Both the position numbers and the translations under genes were made by a program. Below, piece after piece: positions 8,225 through 14,780 of a stretch of 14,780 nucleotides of DNA (positions within the stretch are counted from its first letter, which is position 1; the number at the start of each line of letters is the position of its first letter). The stretch comes from Halobacteroidaceae bacterium (GTDB lineage: Bacteria > Bacillota > Halanaerobiia > B1SED10-174): the NCBI GenBank assembly GCA_003550445.1, contig PUKG01000112.1:1-14780 (forward strand), read 5' to 3'. The notes beneath the pieces are model-generated. The model was given only the letters and a program-made list of their open reading frames with translations. It was not told the origin of the DNA and did no database searches.

Positions 8225-10105
8225 TTATTTGGTTTCATATCTGGGCTCCTTAACGCCGGTTTCCTCTTCCTTTACTTCCGGTCCTTTTTCAAGGGAAGGC
8301 AAGCTTTCCCCTTTAAGCAAAAGCTCCAGATCTTCAGAAGTTAATATTTCTCTTTCTTTCAAGGCCTCAACCACACGCTCTACTGTCTCTCTATTTTCCT
8401 CAAGGATTGAAACTGCCCTCTGGTAGCTGCGTTCAATTATTCCCCGAATTTCCTGATCAATTGCAGCGGCAACATCTTCACTATAGTTCCGGTCACGGGA
8501 AATATCCCTGCCCAGAAAAACCTGTTCATTGTTTTTATGCCCAAGAGTTAAGGGTCCCAAACGCTGGCTCATTCCATACTCGGTTACCATGGCCCGGGCA
8601 AGTTTTGTTGCCCTTTCCAGATCATCATGGGCTCCAGTACTAATATCTTCAAGGAAAATTGCTTCTGCGGCCCTTCCACCAAGAAGAGCAGCAATCTTAT
8701 CGTAGAGTTCTTCTTTTGTCAGGAATTTTTTATCTTCCTCAGGGAGGGGGATGGTGTAGCCTCCTGCCCTTCCCCGGGGGATGATTGAAACCTTGTGTGT
8801 TCTGTCAGCAAACCTGAGGAATTCACCTAAAAGGGCGTGTCCGGTTTCATGGTACGCCACAATATTTTTATCCCGGTCACTGATAACCCTTTTCTTTTTC
8901 TCCGGCCCGGCAATTACCCGGTCAACTGCGTCATCAAATTCAGCCATGCCAATTTTTTTCTTACGCCTTCTGACGGCTAAAATCGCGGCTTCATTGGCCA
9001 GGTTTTTCAGATCGGCCCCGGTAAATCCTGGGGTTCTACGGGCCAGTACTCCAAGATTAACTTCTGCTTCAAGGGGTTTTTTGTTGGCATGGATTTCAAG
9101 TATTGCTTTCCTACCCAAATAATCGGGAGAGTCAACAATTACCTGCCGGTCAAATCTTCCAGGCCTTAATAAAGCCGGGTCAAGAACATCTGGACGGTTG
9201 GTTGCAGCAATTACAATGATCCCCTCATTTGGTTCAAACCCGTCCATTTCAACAAGGAGCTGGTTAAGAGTTTGTTCCCTCTCGTCATGGCCCCCACCAA
9301 GTCCGGCACCCCTCTGTCTACCAACAGCGTCAAGCTCATCAATAAAAACTATACAGGGCGAACTGGCTTTCCCCTGTTCAAATAGGTCGCGAACCCGGGA
9401 AGCTCCAACCCCAACAAACATTTCCACAAAATCGGAACCAGAGATAATAAAGAAGGGGACTCCAGCTTCCCCAGCAATGGCTCGTGCAAGAAGGGTTTTT
9501 CCTGTTCCTGGAGGTCCTACCAAGAGAATACCTTTGGGAATTTCTGCTCCCATTTCGGTAAATTCCTGGGGTTTTTTTAAAAACTGAACTACTTCCGTAA
9601 GTTCTTCTTTAACTTCTTCGTAATTGGCAACGTCCGCAAAGGTTTTTTTCTTTTTTCCCGTGTCCTGGTTCAAACGTGCTTTGCTTTTTCCAAAGGACAT
9701 CACCCGATTTCCTCCACCCTGCATCCGGTTGAGGAAAAAAAGAAAAACTCCGAAAATCAATATAGTAGGTAGAAGGTAACCCAAAAATCCCAGCCACCAG
9801 GCCGGGCTATCTTCCGGTTCGGTTACCATTTCTACATTATTTGCTTCTAAACGGCTCATCAGATCTCCCATAACACCCGCAGGAACTGATACTTCAAAAG
9901 GCCGTCCGTCAACTTCACCTTCCAGCCTATTTTCCCCAATTATCTTAACCCTTTGAATTTCTCCCTGCTCTACCTTTTGTAATAAGGAAGAGTAGGTTAA
10001 TTCCATTTCAGCCGGAGCCTCGGGCTGCATAAAATATTGGGCGAGTAGGATGGATAAAATTATTACGATGAGATAAAAACCTATATTGCGAGTAAAGGTG
10101 TTCAA
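8225..10105 (-). CDS. ftsH: ATP-dependent membrane zinc metalloprotease FtsH
   Basis: FtsH is a membrane-anchored hexameric AAA+ protease that degrades misfolded membrane proteins and short-lived regulators. The 626 residues show the full layout. There is a membrane helix at about 7-24, an extracytoplasmic part at 25-105 and a second helix at about 106-126. In the AAA domain are Walker A GPPGTGKT (197-204), pore loop F230-V231-G232, Walker B IVFIDE (252-257) and arginine-finger motif RPGRFDR (314-320). The peptidase has HETGH (419-423) with D495 as probable third zinc ligand. The charged C-terminal tail after 600 is variable in the family. The start is TTG (10105-10103), seven bases after GGAGG; an ATG in between is out of frame. 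It has its own promoter and follows hpt, as in Bacillus. Confidence 0.98.
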   Translation of the reverse strand: MNTFTRNIGFYLIVIILSILLAQYFMQPEAPAEMELTYSSLLQKVEQGEIQRVKIIGENRLEGEVDGRPFEVSVPAGVMGDLMSRLEANNVEMVTEPEDSPAWWLGFLGYLLPTILIFGVFLFFLNRMQGGGNRVMSFGKSKARLNQDTGKKKKTFADVANYEEVKEELTEVVQFLKKPQEFTEMGAEIPKGILLVGPPGTGKTLLARAIAGEAGVPFFIISGSDFVEMFVGVGASRVRDLFEQGKASSPCIVFIDELDAVGRQRGAGLGGGHDEREQTLNQLLVEMDGFEPNEGIIVIAATNRPDVLDPALLRPGRFDRQVIVDSPDYLGRKAILEIHANKKPLEAEVNLGVLARRTPGFTGADLKNLANEAAILAVRRRKKKIGMAEFDDAVDRVIAGPEKKKRVISDRDKNIVAYHETGHALLGEFLRFADRTHKVSIIPRGRAGGYTIPLPEEDKKFLTKEELYDKIAALLGGRAAEAIFLEDISTGAHDDLERATKLARAMVTEYGMSQRLGPLTLGHKNNEQVFLGRDISRDRNYSEDVAAAIDQEIRGIIERSYQRAVSILEENRETVERVVEALKEREILTSEDLELLLKGESLPSLEKGPEVKEEETGVKEPRYETK

Positions 10106-10110
10106 ATCTC

Positions 10111-10128
10111 ATCCTCCCCTCAGAGGAT
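10111..10128 (-). promoter_or_regulatory. Hairpin covering the ftsH ribosome site
   Basis: The leader RNA can fold ATCCTC (10128-10123) against GAGGAT (10116-10111) with a six-base loop. This is a perfect six-pair stem, and it contains most of the GGAGG Shine-Dalgarno (10117-10113) of ftsH. Together with the weak TTG start it could reduce or modulate ftsH translation. Any short pyrimidine run near a Shine-Dalgarno can pair by chance, so function is inferred. Confidence 0.4.
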
Positions 10129-10141
10129 TTTCACGCAAGGT

Positions 10142-10170
10142 ATTATATCATATATGTTGGTTTTAGGCAA
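10142..10170 (-). promoter_or_regulatory. Sigma-A type promoter of ftsH with extended -10
   Basis: On the minus strand TTGCCT (10170-10165) and a perfect TATAAT (10147-10142) are 17 bases apart. A TG one base before the -10 box gives the extended form. The start of transcription would be near 10135, giving a leader of about 30 bases that includes the hairpin over the ribosome site. No CIRCE-type heat-shock inverted repeat is visible nearby. Confidence 0.8.
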
Positions 10171-10180
10171 ACAACCCCGA

Positions 10181-10723
10181 CTAGCTGTAGGCTTCTGGCT
10201 TTAACACAGCAATAAAAGGAAGATTTCTATACCTCTGGGCATAATCCAGCCCATAACCAACTACAAATTCGTCCGGAACCTCAAACCCGTTGTAGTCCAC
10301 TTTAACCTGCTTGGTGACCCTCCGTTCTGGTTTGTCCAGGAGAGTTACAATTTTAATTGAAGCAGGCTTCCGGGTCTGTAAAACATCAACAACATATTTT
10401 AAGGTCTGTCCCGTATCAATAATATCTTCGACTATTAAAACGTGGCGTCCTTCAATATTTTCTTCAAGATCCTTAATAATCCGGACAACTCCACTTGATT
10501 CGGTTTCCGCACCATAGCTGGAAACATCCATAAAATCAAAGGTCACCTGCCTGTCTATGGACCTGGCAAGGTCGGCGAGAAAAACAACTGCTCCCCGAAG
10601 AATGCAAATCAAAACAAGGTCCCCATCTGGACCATAATCCTGGCTGATTTGTTGGCCCAATTCACGAACTCTTTTTTTGATTTCATCTTCTTCAATAAGA
10701 ATTTTCTTTAAATCTTGATCCAT
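10181..10723 (-). CDS. hpt: Hypoxanthine(-guanine) phosphoribosyltransferase
   Basis: The enzyme salvages hypoxanthine and guanine by joining them to PRPP, giving IMP and GMP. From the ATG at 10723 the protein has 180 residues, the normal family length. The PRPP-binding signature VLIVEDIIDTGQT is at residues 95-107, the pyrophosphate loop LRGA at 42-45 and the flexible-loop SSYG at 68-71. I chose the ATG at 10723-10721 because GGAGG lies nine bases upstream at 10737-10733. An in-frame GTG at 10747 would add eight residues but has no ribosome site of its own. The gene overlaps the 3' end of tilS by 32 bases, so the two are probably translationally coupled. tilS-hpt-ftsH is a conserved order in Firmicutes. 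Confidence 0.95.
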   Translation of the reverse strand: MDQDLKKILIEEDEIKKRVRELGQQISQDYGPDGDLVLICILRGAVVFLADLARSIDRQVTFDFMDVSSYGAETESSGVVRIIKDLEENIEGRHVLIVEDIIDTGQTLKYVVDVLQTRKPASIKIVTLLDKPERRVTKQVKVDYNGFEVPDEFVVGYGLDYAQRYRNLPFIAVLKPEAYS

Positions 10724-12110
10724 TTTCCCGATCCTCCAATCTTTCACATTTAATTTCTACCAGGTTTTTTGTTTCGGCTTCAACCCGGTATTTTTCACTT
10801 ACCCGACACCCAATAACCCAAACAATACTGCCTTCTGTTGAAACTAGAAGTGGAATTTTTCGGCGTTTCCAGCGGTCAATTTTGCTGTCAATAAAAAAGT
10901 CCTTTAATTTTTTTTGTCCCGGAGAGCCAAAGGGCCAAAACCTATCACCCGGTCGCCTGCTCCTGACCATTAGCTTTTGGCCAAGCTTATCTCCATCAAC
11001 AATTATCTTATTTTTATCAAGTTGTTCCCAACGGGCTTTTTCTACCCTTTCCGCAGTAATAATTACTCCTGCTTCAGGAACGGTTACCTTTCCTGGAATC
11101 GGCATGTAATAGCAATAATCCTCTTCCGGTTCGCTTTTTTTTGCGGCAAAAAAATAAAGTTTTCGATACCCTTTTTCTACAGTAACACCCGGGAGATCCA
11201 ATCTGCTACCCGTTTGTCCGATTCGAAGCAAGGCGTCCAGAAGGTCAAGGTGCTCAAAATAAAAAGACTTCCCGGGGGAAATTTTTCGGCAGGCCCCGAG
11301 TAAAACCCTTTTTCTTAGGGAAACCGGCAGTTCCAACAACCACTTTAATTCAAGGCTCTCTTCTCGGGACTTCCACTTTTTTTCCAGCTCTTTTAACGCC
11401 ATTTCTTCCAGAAAAAAACTATCCTCTTGGAGGTTTTTCGCTGTCCGCCAAAGGGATTCCTGCAATTTTGGGTTGAATTCCTTTTCAAGCCAGGGAATTA
11501 CCTCAAGGCGAAGTTGGTTCCTTCGGTACTGGCTGGAATAATTGCTGGGATCTTCCATGATTTCTAAACCCCACACCTGGCAGTACTTTTCTATATCTTT
11601 TCTCCAAACATCCAGGAGGGGGTGAATAATTTTCCCTTTTCCCTTATAGGGAATTCCCGCAAGGCCTCCCGTCCCGGTGCCTCGTATCAGGTTAAGGAGT
11701 AGGGTTTCCGCCTGATCATTAGCCTGATGACCCAGGGCAATCCTGTCTACGCTTCTTTCAATACCGGTTTTTTCAAGGAGTTTTAACCTTTCATTCCTTG
11801 CAACTTCCTGCAAAGATCCTCCTCTTTCCCGTTGGAGTTCTTTTATTTCCGCCCCGAAGGAGTGGCAAATTAATCCCTTATCTTTTACCATTTGAGAAAT
11901 CCTTTCTGCCTGTTCAGATGATTCAGGGCGAAGTTTATGGTCCAGGTGGAAAACCTCGATTTCCAGGCCCCAGTCTTCTTTTATCCGTAGAAAAAGGTGA
12001 AATAGAGTAAGGGAATCCGCCCCACCCGAAAGGCTAACCAGGATTTTTTGCCCGGGTGAGAAAAGGGCATATTTTTTTACCGTATCTAAAAAAGTTGGTA
12101 AGAGATCCAT
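10692..12110 (-). CDS. tilS: tRNA(Ile)-lysidine synthase
   Basis: TilS uses ATP and lysine to change cytidine 34 of the CAU-anticodon tRNA-Ile2 into lysidine, switching its identity from Met to Ile and its reading from AUG to AUA. The 472 residues carry the N-type ATP pyrophosphatase P-loop SGGADS at 28-33, the HLDHKLRPES segment at 55-64 and HQANDQAETLLLNLIRGTG at 128-146. The C-terminal TilS domain from about 380 begins with RSRRPGDRF. The ATG at 12110 follows GGGAGGGGG. No clear promoter was found between it and the upstream tRNA terminator. The gene sits just downstream of the two Met tRNAs, the very tRNAs it must not modify. Confidence 0.97.
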   Translation of the reverse strand: MDLLPTFLDTVKKYALFSPGQKILVSLSGGADSLTLFHLFLRIKEDWGLEIEVFHLDHKLRPESSEQAERISQMVKDKGLICHSFGAEIKELQRERGGSLQEVARNERLKLLEKTGIERSVDRIALGHQANDQAETLLLNLIRGTGTGGLAGIPYKGKGKIIHPLLDVWRKDIEKYCQVWGLEIMEDPSNYSSQYRRNQLRLEVIPWLEKEFNPKLQESLWRTAKNLQEDSFFLEEMALKELEKKWKSREESLELKWLLELPVSLRKRVLLGACRKISPGKSFYFEHLDLLDALLRIGQTGSRLDLPGVTVEKGYRKLYFFAAKKSEPEEDYCYYMPIPGKVTVPEAGVIITAERVEKARWEQLDKNKIIVDGDKLGQKLMVRSRRPGDRFWPFGSPGQKKLKDFFIDSKIDRWKRRKIPLLVSTEGSIVWVIGCRVSEKYRVEAETKNLVEIKCERLEDRENGSRFKENSY

Positions 12111-12213
12111 TCCTGTACCCCCTCCCAGACTTACTTTCCATATTCCACATTTGGCCTGTTTTTCCTGCCCTGTTGCTGGAGATAGATCCGCTTACTTTTC
12201 CAGGTTTTTGGGT

Positions 12214-12240
12214 AAAAAAAAAGAGGGAAACCCTCTTTAA
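12214..12240 (-). terminator. Rho-independent terminator of the tRNA pair
   Basis: The minus strand has AAAGAGGG (12238-12231), a TTT loop and CCCTCTTT (12227-12220), a perfect eight-pair stem continuing into a T tract down to 12214. It starts about a dozen bases after the CCA end of tRNA-Met and separates the tRNA transcript from tilS. Confidence 0.85.
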
Positions 12241-12250
12241 ATTGGAAATT

Positions 12251-12327
12251 TGGTGGCGGCGCAGGGATTTGAACCCCGGACTCTGCGGGTATGAACCGCA
12301 TGCTCTTGCCAGCTGAGCTACACCGCC
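12251..12327 (-). tRNA. tRNA-Met (CAT), elongator
   Basis: The 77-base cloverleaf on the minus strand begins GGCGGTGTAGCTCAG and includes an encoded CCA end (12253-12251). The acceptor stem has seven pairs with one U-G. The anticodon stem TGCGG/CCGCA encloses the loop TTCATAC, giving anticodon CAT. The T arm has the TTCAAAT loop. G1-C72 and the lack of the initiator's three G-C anticodon-stem pairs mark it as a non-initiator. The sequence follows the Bacillus elongator Met pattern rather than tRNA-Ile2, the other CAT species, but that distinction rests on recall. Confidence 0.92.
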
Positions 12328-12328
12328 A

Positions 12329-12405
<77 letters not shown>

Positions 12406-12418
12406 ATTTCGCCTCCCT

Positions 12419-12447
12419 ATTATAATACAAATAGGATTTTGGGTCAA
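12419..12447 (-). promoter_or_regulatory. Promoter of the two Met tRNAs
   Basis: On the minus strand TTGACC (12447-12442) and a perfect TATAAT (12424-12419) are exactly 17 bases apart, so it departs from the sigma-A consensus at one base only. Transcription would begin near 12412, about seven bases before the mature 5' end of tRNA-fMet. Such strength suits a stable RNA operon. Confidence 0.9.
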
Positions 12448-12598
12448 GGGTTTAAAACATTTTTCATCCTTTTAGATAACGGCCTTCCCGCATTCATAAC
12501 CCGGTACTCCTTACCCAGAAAACACAAAAAGGGAACCTTTTAATTTTCATTTTATCAAAAATCCCACCTCATCTTTCCTTTTCCTTCTGAGCTATTCC

Positions 12599-12607
12599 TG
12601 CTATAAT
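12599..12607 (+). promoter_or_regulatory. Extended -10 promoter of the CofE-like gene
   Basis: TGCTATAAT is a perfect -10 box with the extended TG element. The region where a -35 box would lie (about 12579-12584) reads TTTTCC, a weak match, so the promoter probably relies on the extended -10. Transcription would begin near 12614, about 36 bases before the start codon. The 170 bases between this and the divergent tRNA promoter show no other clear element. Confidence 0.6.
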
Positions 12608-12649
12608 GTTATGTGGAAAAAGTAAATCAAAAGAAAGAGTGGTGGGTAA

Positions 12650-14218
12650 ATGATGAATGATTTCTCTCTACCCCCAAACACCGGGGTCGCTGCTATCGGA
12701 ATTAAAACCGGGTTAATTGTTCCCCATGATGATATTGCGGCTATTACATCCGATGCTGTGAAAACAATTGTAGAAGATGGGGACATCATATGTGTAACAG
12801 AAGCAGTTGTAGCAAGATCCCAAAACAGATATGTTAGCTGTGAAGAACTGGCCCGGGACATACAAGAAAAACTTAGCTTGAAACCAGGCAGTACTATAGC
12901 AGTAATTAGTCCGATTGCAAGCAGGAACAGGTTTTCTCTCATACTTAAAGCCTTGGCTCTTGCAACAAGGGGCGGTAAGGTAATTGTTCAACTTTCCATT
13001 CCCTTTGACGAGGTAGGAAACAGGGTAATGGACGAAGAGTTTGCTAATACCAGGCTGCGTTTCAAACAAACCTTAAAAAGCCTCCGAGAAGCTCGTGGGG
13101 ATACCCCCCAGCTTAACGTCCTTATCCGGGAACTTTTAGCTGCCCTAAAACTCCAGGAATTAGGGTACAATATTGAAAGCATCCGGAAAATTACCGGCCA
13201 GGGCATTGCAGATCTAACTGTTCGGACCCCCGACGGGAAAATAGCAGTAGTTGAAGTAACATTTGCAGACATCCATCGGGCTGCAAAAAAAGCCGTAGGA
13301 ATTAAAAAAGATGTTCCCCAGGCAGACAAGGCCCTTGCGATAGCAGTTAACCTTGAGCATCAAAAACTAAAACTTGTTGATGCCGAAGAAATTTTGAAAA
13401 ATCCCGACCTTGAACCAAAGGTCCTTGATTACGAACCCCAAAGAGATAGTTACCTTGAACCCGATATTATTTTCAGCACTGAATTGGGAGCAAGGACATT
13501 CCCCCATCCCATAACCGGTGTTGATTACCGTGATCTCTACTTAGAAATGATAAAAAAGGGCAACGCCAGAGGAGAAGTAATTTACACAAATAACCCCCTC
13601 CGGGTTTATGACCTTGGCTATATAGATGGGGTTTGCCTCGCAGAGGTCCATGAGGCTGAAAAGAAACGGGAACTCTTCCAGGCTTTTGGAGGAATGGTTC
13701 CAATAGTTTCTTTAAAAGATATCGGTCCTTCCCCCTGGGGAGTAATTGGTTCTAACGTTTCTGATTTTGATAAAGGTATTCTAAAGCTGCTTCCCGAAGA
13801 TGCTGACGGAACGGCAGATGTGATTAAAAAACAAATAAAAAAGGACACGGGGAAAATAGTTGAAACCCTGATTTTCGGTGACGGAGCATATAAAGATCCT
13901 GACACCGGGATTTACGAACTTGCCGATCCCCATCCTGCAATTGGGGCAAGCGAAAATCTCCGCAAAGCGAAATTGCGGACGGGATCAAAGCTGAAGCTCC
14001 AGGTAGACACCCTTTATCGTAAGGGTTATAGCCGGGAAGAAATTACCGAAAAATTAAAAAAACCTGGTGAATACCCCCTGCAGGAAGACCTGGGAACTAC
14101 ACCGAGGAGCGTAACAAGTATCCTGGGAAGTCTTGCAGACCTTATAACCGGGTCTGCTGACGCAGGAACACCCATTGTTTTGATAAGGGGCTTCCACCCC
14201 GACAAGAATGGTAAATAG
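12650..14218 (+). CDS. CofE-like (F420-0:L-glutamate ligase family) protein with a nuclease-like insertion
   Basis: The two ends match the bacterial branch of the coenzyme F420-0:gamma-glutamyl ligase family, whose role in Firmicutes is not established. Family-like pieces are CVTEAVVAR (48-56), SRNRF (91-95), DEVGN (120-124), TGVDY (289-293), GDGAYKDP (410-417), ELADP (423-427) and the C-terminal part from GTTPRS (482). From memory such proteins have about 400 residues and a short linker between DEVGN and TGVDY. This one has 522, with an extra segment of roughly 120 residues at about 135-283. That segment looks like a PD-(D/E)XK nuclease core: helix with E161, IADLTV with D188, VVEVT with E202 and T204 where lysine is usual, then a long basic helix. 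ATG at 12650 or 12653 follows a modest GGTGGG. No other F420 gene is visible, so true F420 ligase activity is unproven. Confidence 0.8.
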   Translation: MMNDFSLPPNTGVAAIGIKTGLIVPHDDIAAITSDAVKTIVEDGDIICVTEAVVARSQNRYVSCEELARDIQEKLSLKPGSTIAVISPIASRNRFSLILKALALATRGGKVIVQLSIPFDEVGNRVMDEEFANTRLRFKQTLKSLREARGDTPQLNVLIRELLAALKLQELGYNIESIRKITGQGIADLTVRTPDGKIAVVEVTFADIHRAAKKAVGIKKDVPQADKALAIAVNLEHQKLKLVDAEEILKNPDLEPKVLDYEPQRDSYLEPDIIFSTELGARTFPHPITGVDYRDLYLEMIKKGNARGEVIYTNNPLRVYDLGYIDGVCLAEVHEAEKKRELFQAFGGMVPIVSLKDIGPSPWGVIGSNVSDFDKGILKLLPEDADGTADVIKKQIKKDTGKIVETLIFGDGAYKDPDTGIYELADPHPAIGASENLRKAKLRTGSKLKLQVDTLYRKGYSREEITEKLKKPGEYPLQEDLGTTPRSVTSILGSLADLITGSADAGTPIVLIRGFHPDKNGK

Positions 14219-14224
14219 CCTATT

Positions 14225-14256
14225 AAAATACCCCGGTCAACCGGGGTATTTCTTTT
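14225..14256. terminator. Bidirectional terminator between convergent genes
   Basis: AATACCCCGG (14227-14236), a four-base TCAA loop and CCGGGGTATT (14241-14250) form a perfect ten-pair stem. On the + strand it is followed by TCTTTT; on the - strand by TTTAATA, a weaker tract. It lies seven bases after the + strand stop codon and contains the end of the minus-strand ppx/gppA coding region, so it can serve both genes. Confidence 0.85.
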
Positions 14257-14780
14257 GGCTTTCTTCCCAATCCAGGATTATTCCCTGTAAAATATCTTTT
14301 CCGCTAAAAACAACCTGGTTTCTCCCTGTTAACTCCATTACTCTTTTTAGAATTAAGGTTCCGGGAATAATAATGTCTTCCCGGCCAACCTCTAAGCCTT
14401 TTACTTTTTTCCTGCTTAATAAGGGAAGACTTCTGAGTTCCCCAATTACTTTTATTACCCAGGAAAGGTCAAGGGTCGTTCCGTGAACTAATTTTTCCTG
14501 AAAAAAAGTAATTTCCTTTTTCATCGCTGCCAGGTTGGCAATTGTTCCGCCTACACCGATAATCATTTCAAAAGTATTATCTTTGATAAATTCAGCCAGA
14601 TTATTGGATATTTCTTTTTCTATAAGGTCGAGGTCCTCTTCCCCGAATCTCTCATACAGGTTCAGAGCTCCAATAGGAAAGCTAACCACTTCTTTCCCAG
14701 GACCAATTAGTTCGGTGCTCCCTCCCCCGATATCCAAAACCCAGGGCTTTTTCTCAATCCAGTTCTCTGCAGCTCCGAGA
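14237..14780 (-). CDS. Ppx/GppA family phosphatase, 3' part, cut by the right edge
   Basis: This is the C-terminal side of an exopolyphosphatase/guanosine pentaphosphate phosphohydrolase, which cleaves polyphosphate or pppGpp. The frame stays open to the window edge, giving about 181 residues. The glycine-rich phosphate-binding motif LDIGGGSTEL follows AAENWIEKKPWV, and a second glycine-rich motif IGVGGTIANLAA lies further on, as expected for the ASKHA fold of this family. The N-terminal half lies outside. The TTG at 14737 is internal to the DIGGGSTE motif and is not a real start. Exopolyphosphatase and pppGpp phosphatase activities cannot be told apart from this fragment. The stop codon falls inside the shared terminator loop. 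Confidence 0.9.
   Translation of the reverse strand, partial: LGAAENWIEKKPWVLDIGGGSTELIGPGKEVVSFPIGALNLYERFGEEDLDLIEKEISNNLAEFIKDNTFEMIIGVGGTIANLAAMKKEITFFQEKLVHGTTLDLSWVIKVIGELRSLPLLSRKKVKGLEVGREDIIIPGTLILKRVMELTGRNQVVFSGKDILQGIILDWEESQKKYPG

Noticed and set aside
8781..9587. Several + strand frames of about 110-130 codons opposite ftsH
   Set aside because: They mirror the highly conserved AAA domain of ftsH and are serine/proline-rich low-quality translations without start signals.
14735..14737. TTG as start codon of the Ppx/GppA gene
   Set aside because: The frame is open upstream to the window edge, and the codon lies inside the conserved DIGGGSTE motif region, so the gene is truncated by the window and does not start here.

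Overview
The window looks like chromosomal DNA of an anaerobic, low-to-moderate GC Firmicute of the class Clostridia. The evidence is strong GGAGG ribosome sites, several GTG and TTG starts, the conserved tilS-hpt-ftsH order beside a methionine tRNA, and a histidine-fermentation cluster routed through tetrahydrofolate (THF). I cannot name a species. No mobile element, CRISPR array or rRNA is visible. Apart from the + strand gene at 12650-14218, every gene reads leftwards on the - strand.

Left half (203-8126): a complete histidine catabolic set in the order hutH, gap of 267 bases, hutU, ftcD, hutI, fchA, fhs. hutU to fhs are packed with gaps of at most 19 bases and look like one operon ending in a strong terminator at 153-187. 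HutH makes urocanate, HutU imidazolonepropionate and HutI formiminoglutamate. FtcD moves the formimino group to THF, FchA releases ammonia to give methenyl-THF, and formate-THF ligase can run in reverse to give formate and ATP. The only missing step is methenyl-THF cyclohydrolase (FolD), which is not in the window. At the extreme left edge the first codons of another - strand gene appear, with their own promoter and ribosome site.

Middle (8225-12110): ftsH, hpt and tilS, a conserved housekeeping cluster. ftsH has its own strong promoter and a TTG start whose ribosome site lies inside a small hairpin. A terminator separates ftsH from hutH.

Right part (12251-14780): two adjacent CAT-anticodon tRNAs (elongator Met and initiator fMet) driven by a near-consensus promoter and closed by a terminator. 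Next is a divergent + strand gene for a CofE-like (coenzyme F420-0:L-glutamate ligase family) protein, and then the 3' part of a Ppx/GppA phosphatase gene running into the right edge. The last two genes converge on a shared terminator hairpin.

The most unusual item is the CofE-like protein. It carries an in-frame insertion of roughly 120 residues that resembles a PD-(D/E)XK nuclease-like fold in the middle of the ligase domain. Secondary points of interest are the histidine-to-formate/ATP gene set, the hairpin over the ftsH ribosome site, the U1/U72 initiator tRNA, and the absence of spoIIE from a place where it commonly lies.
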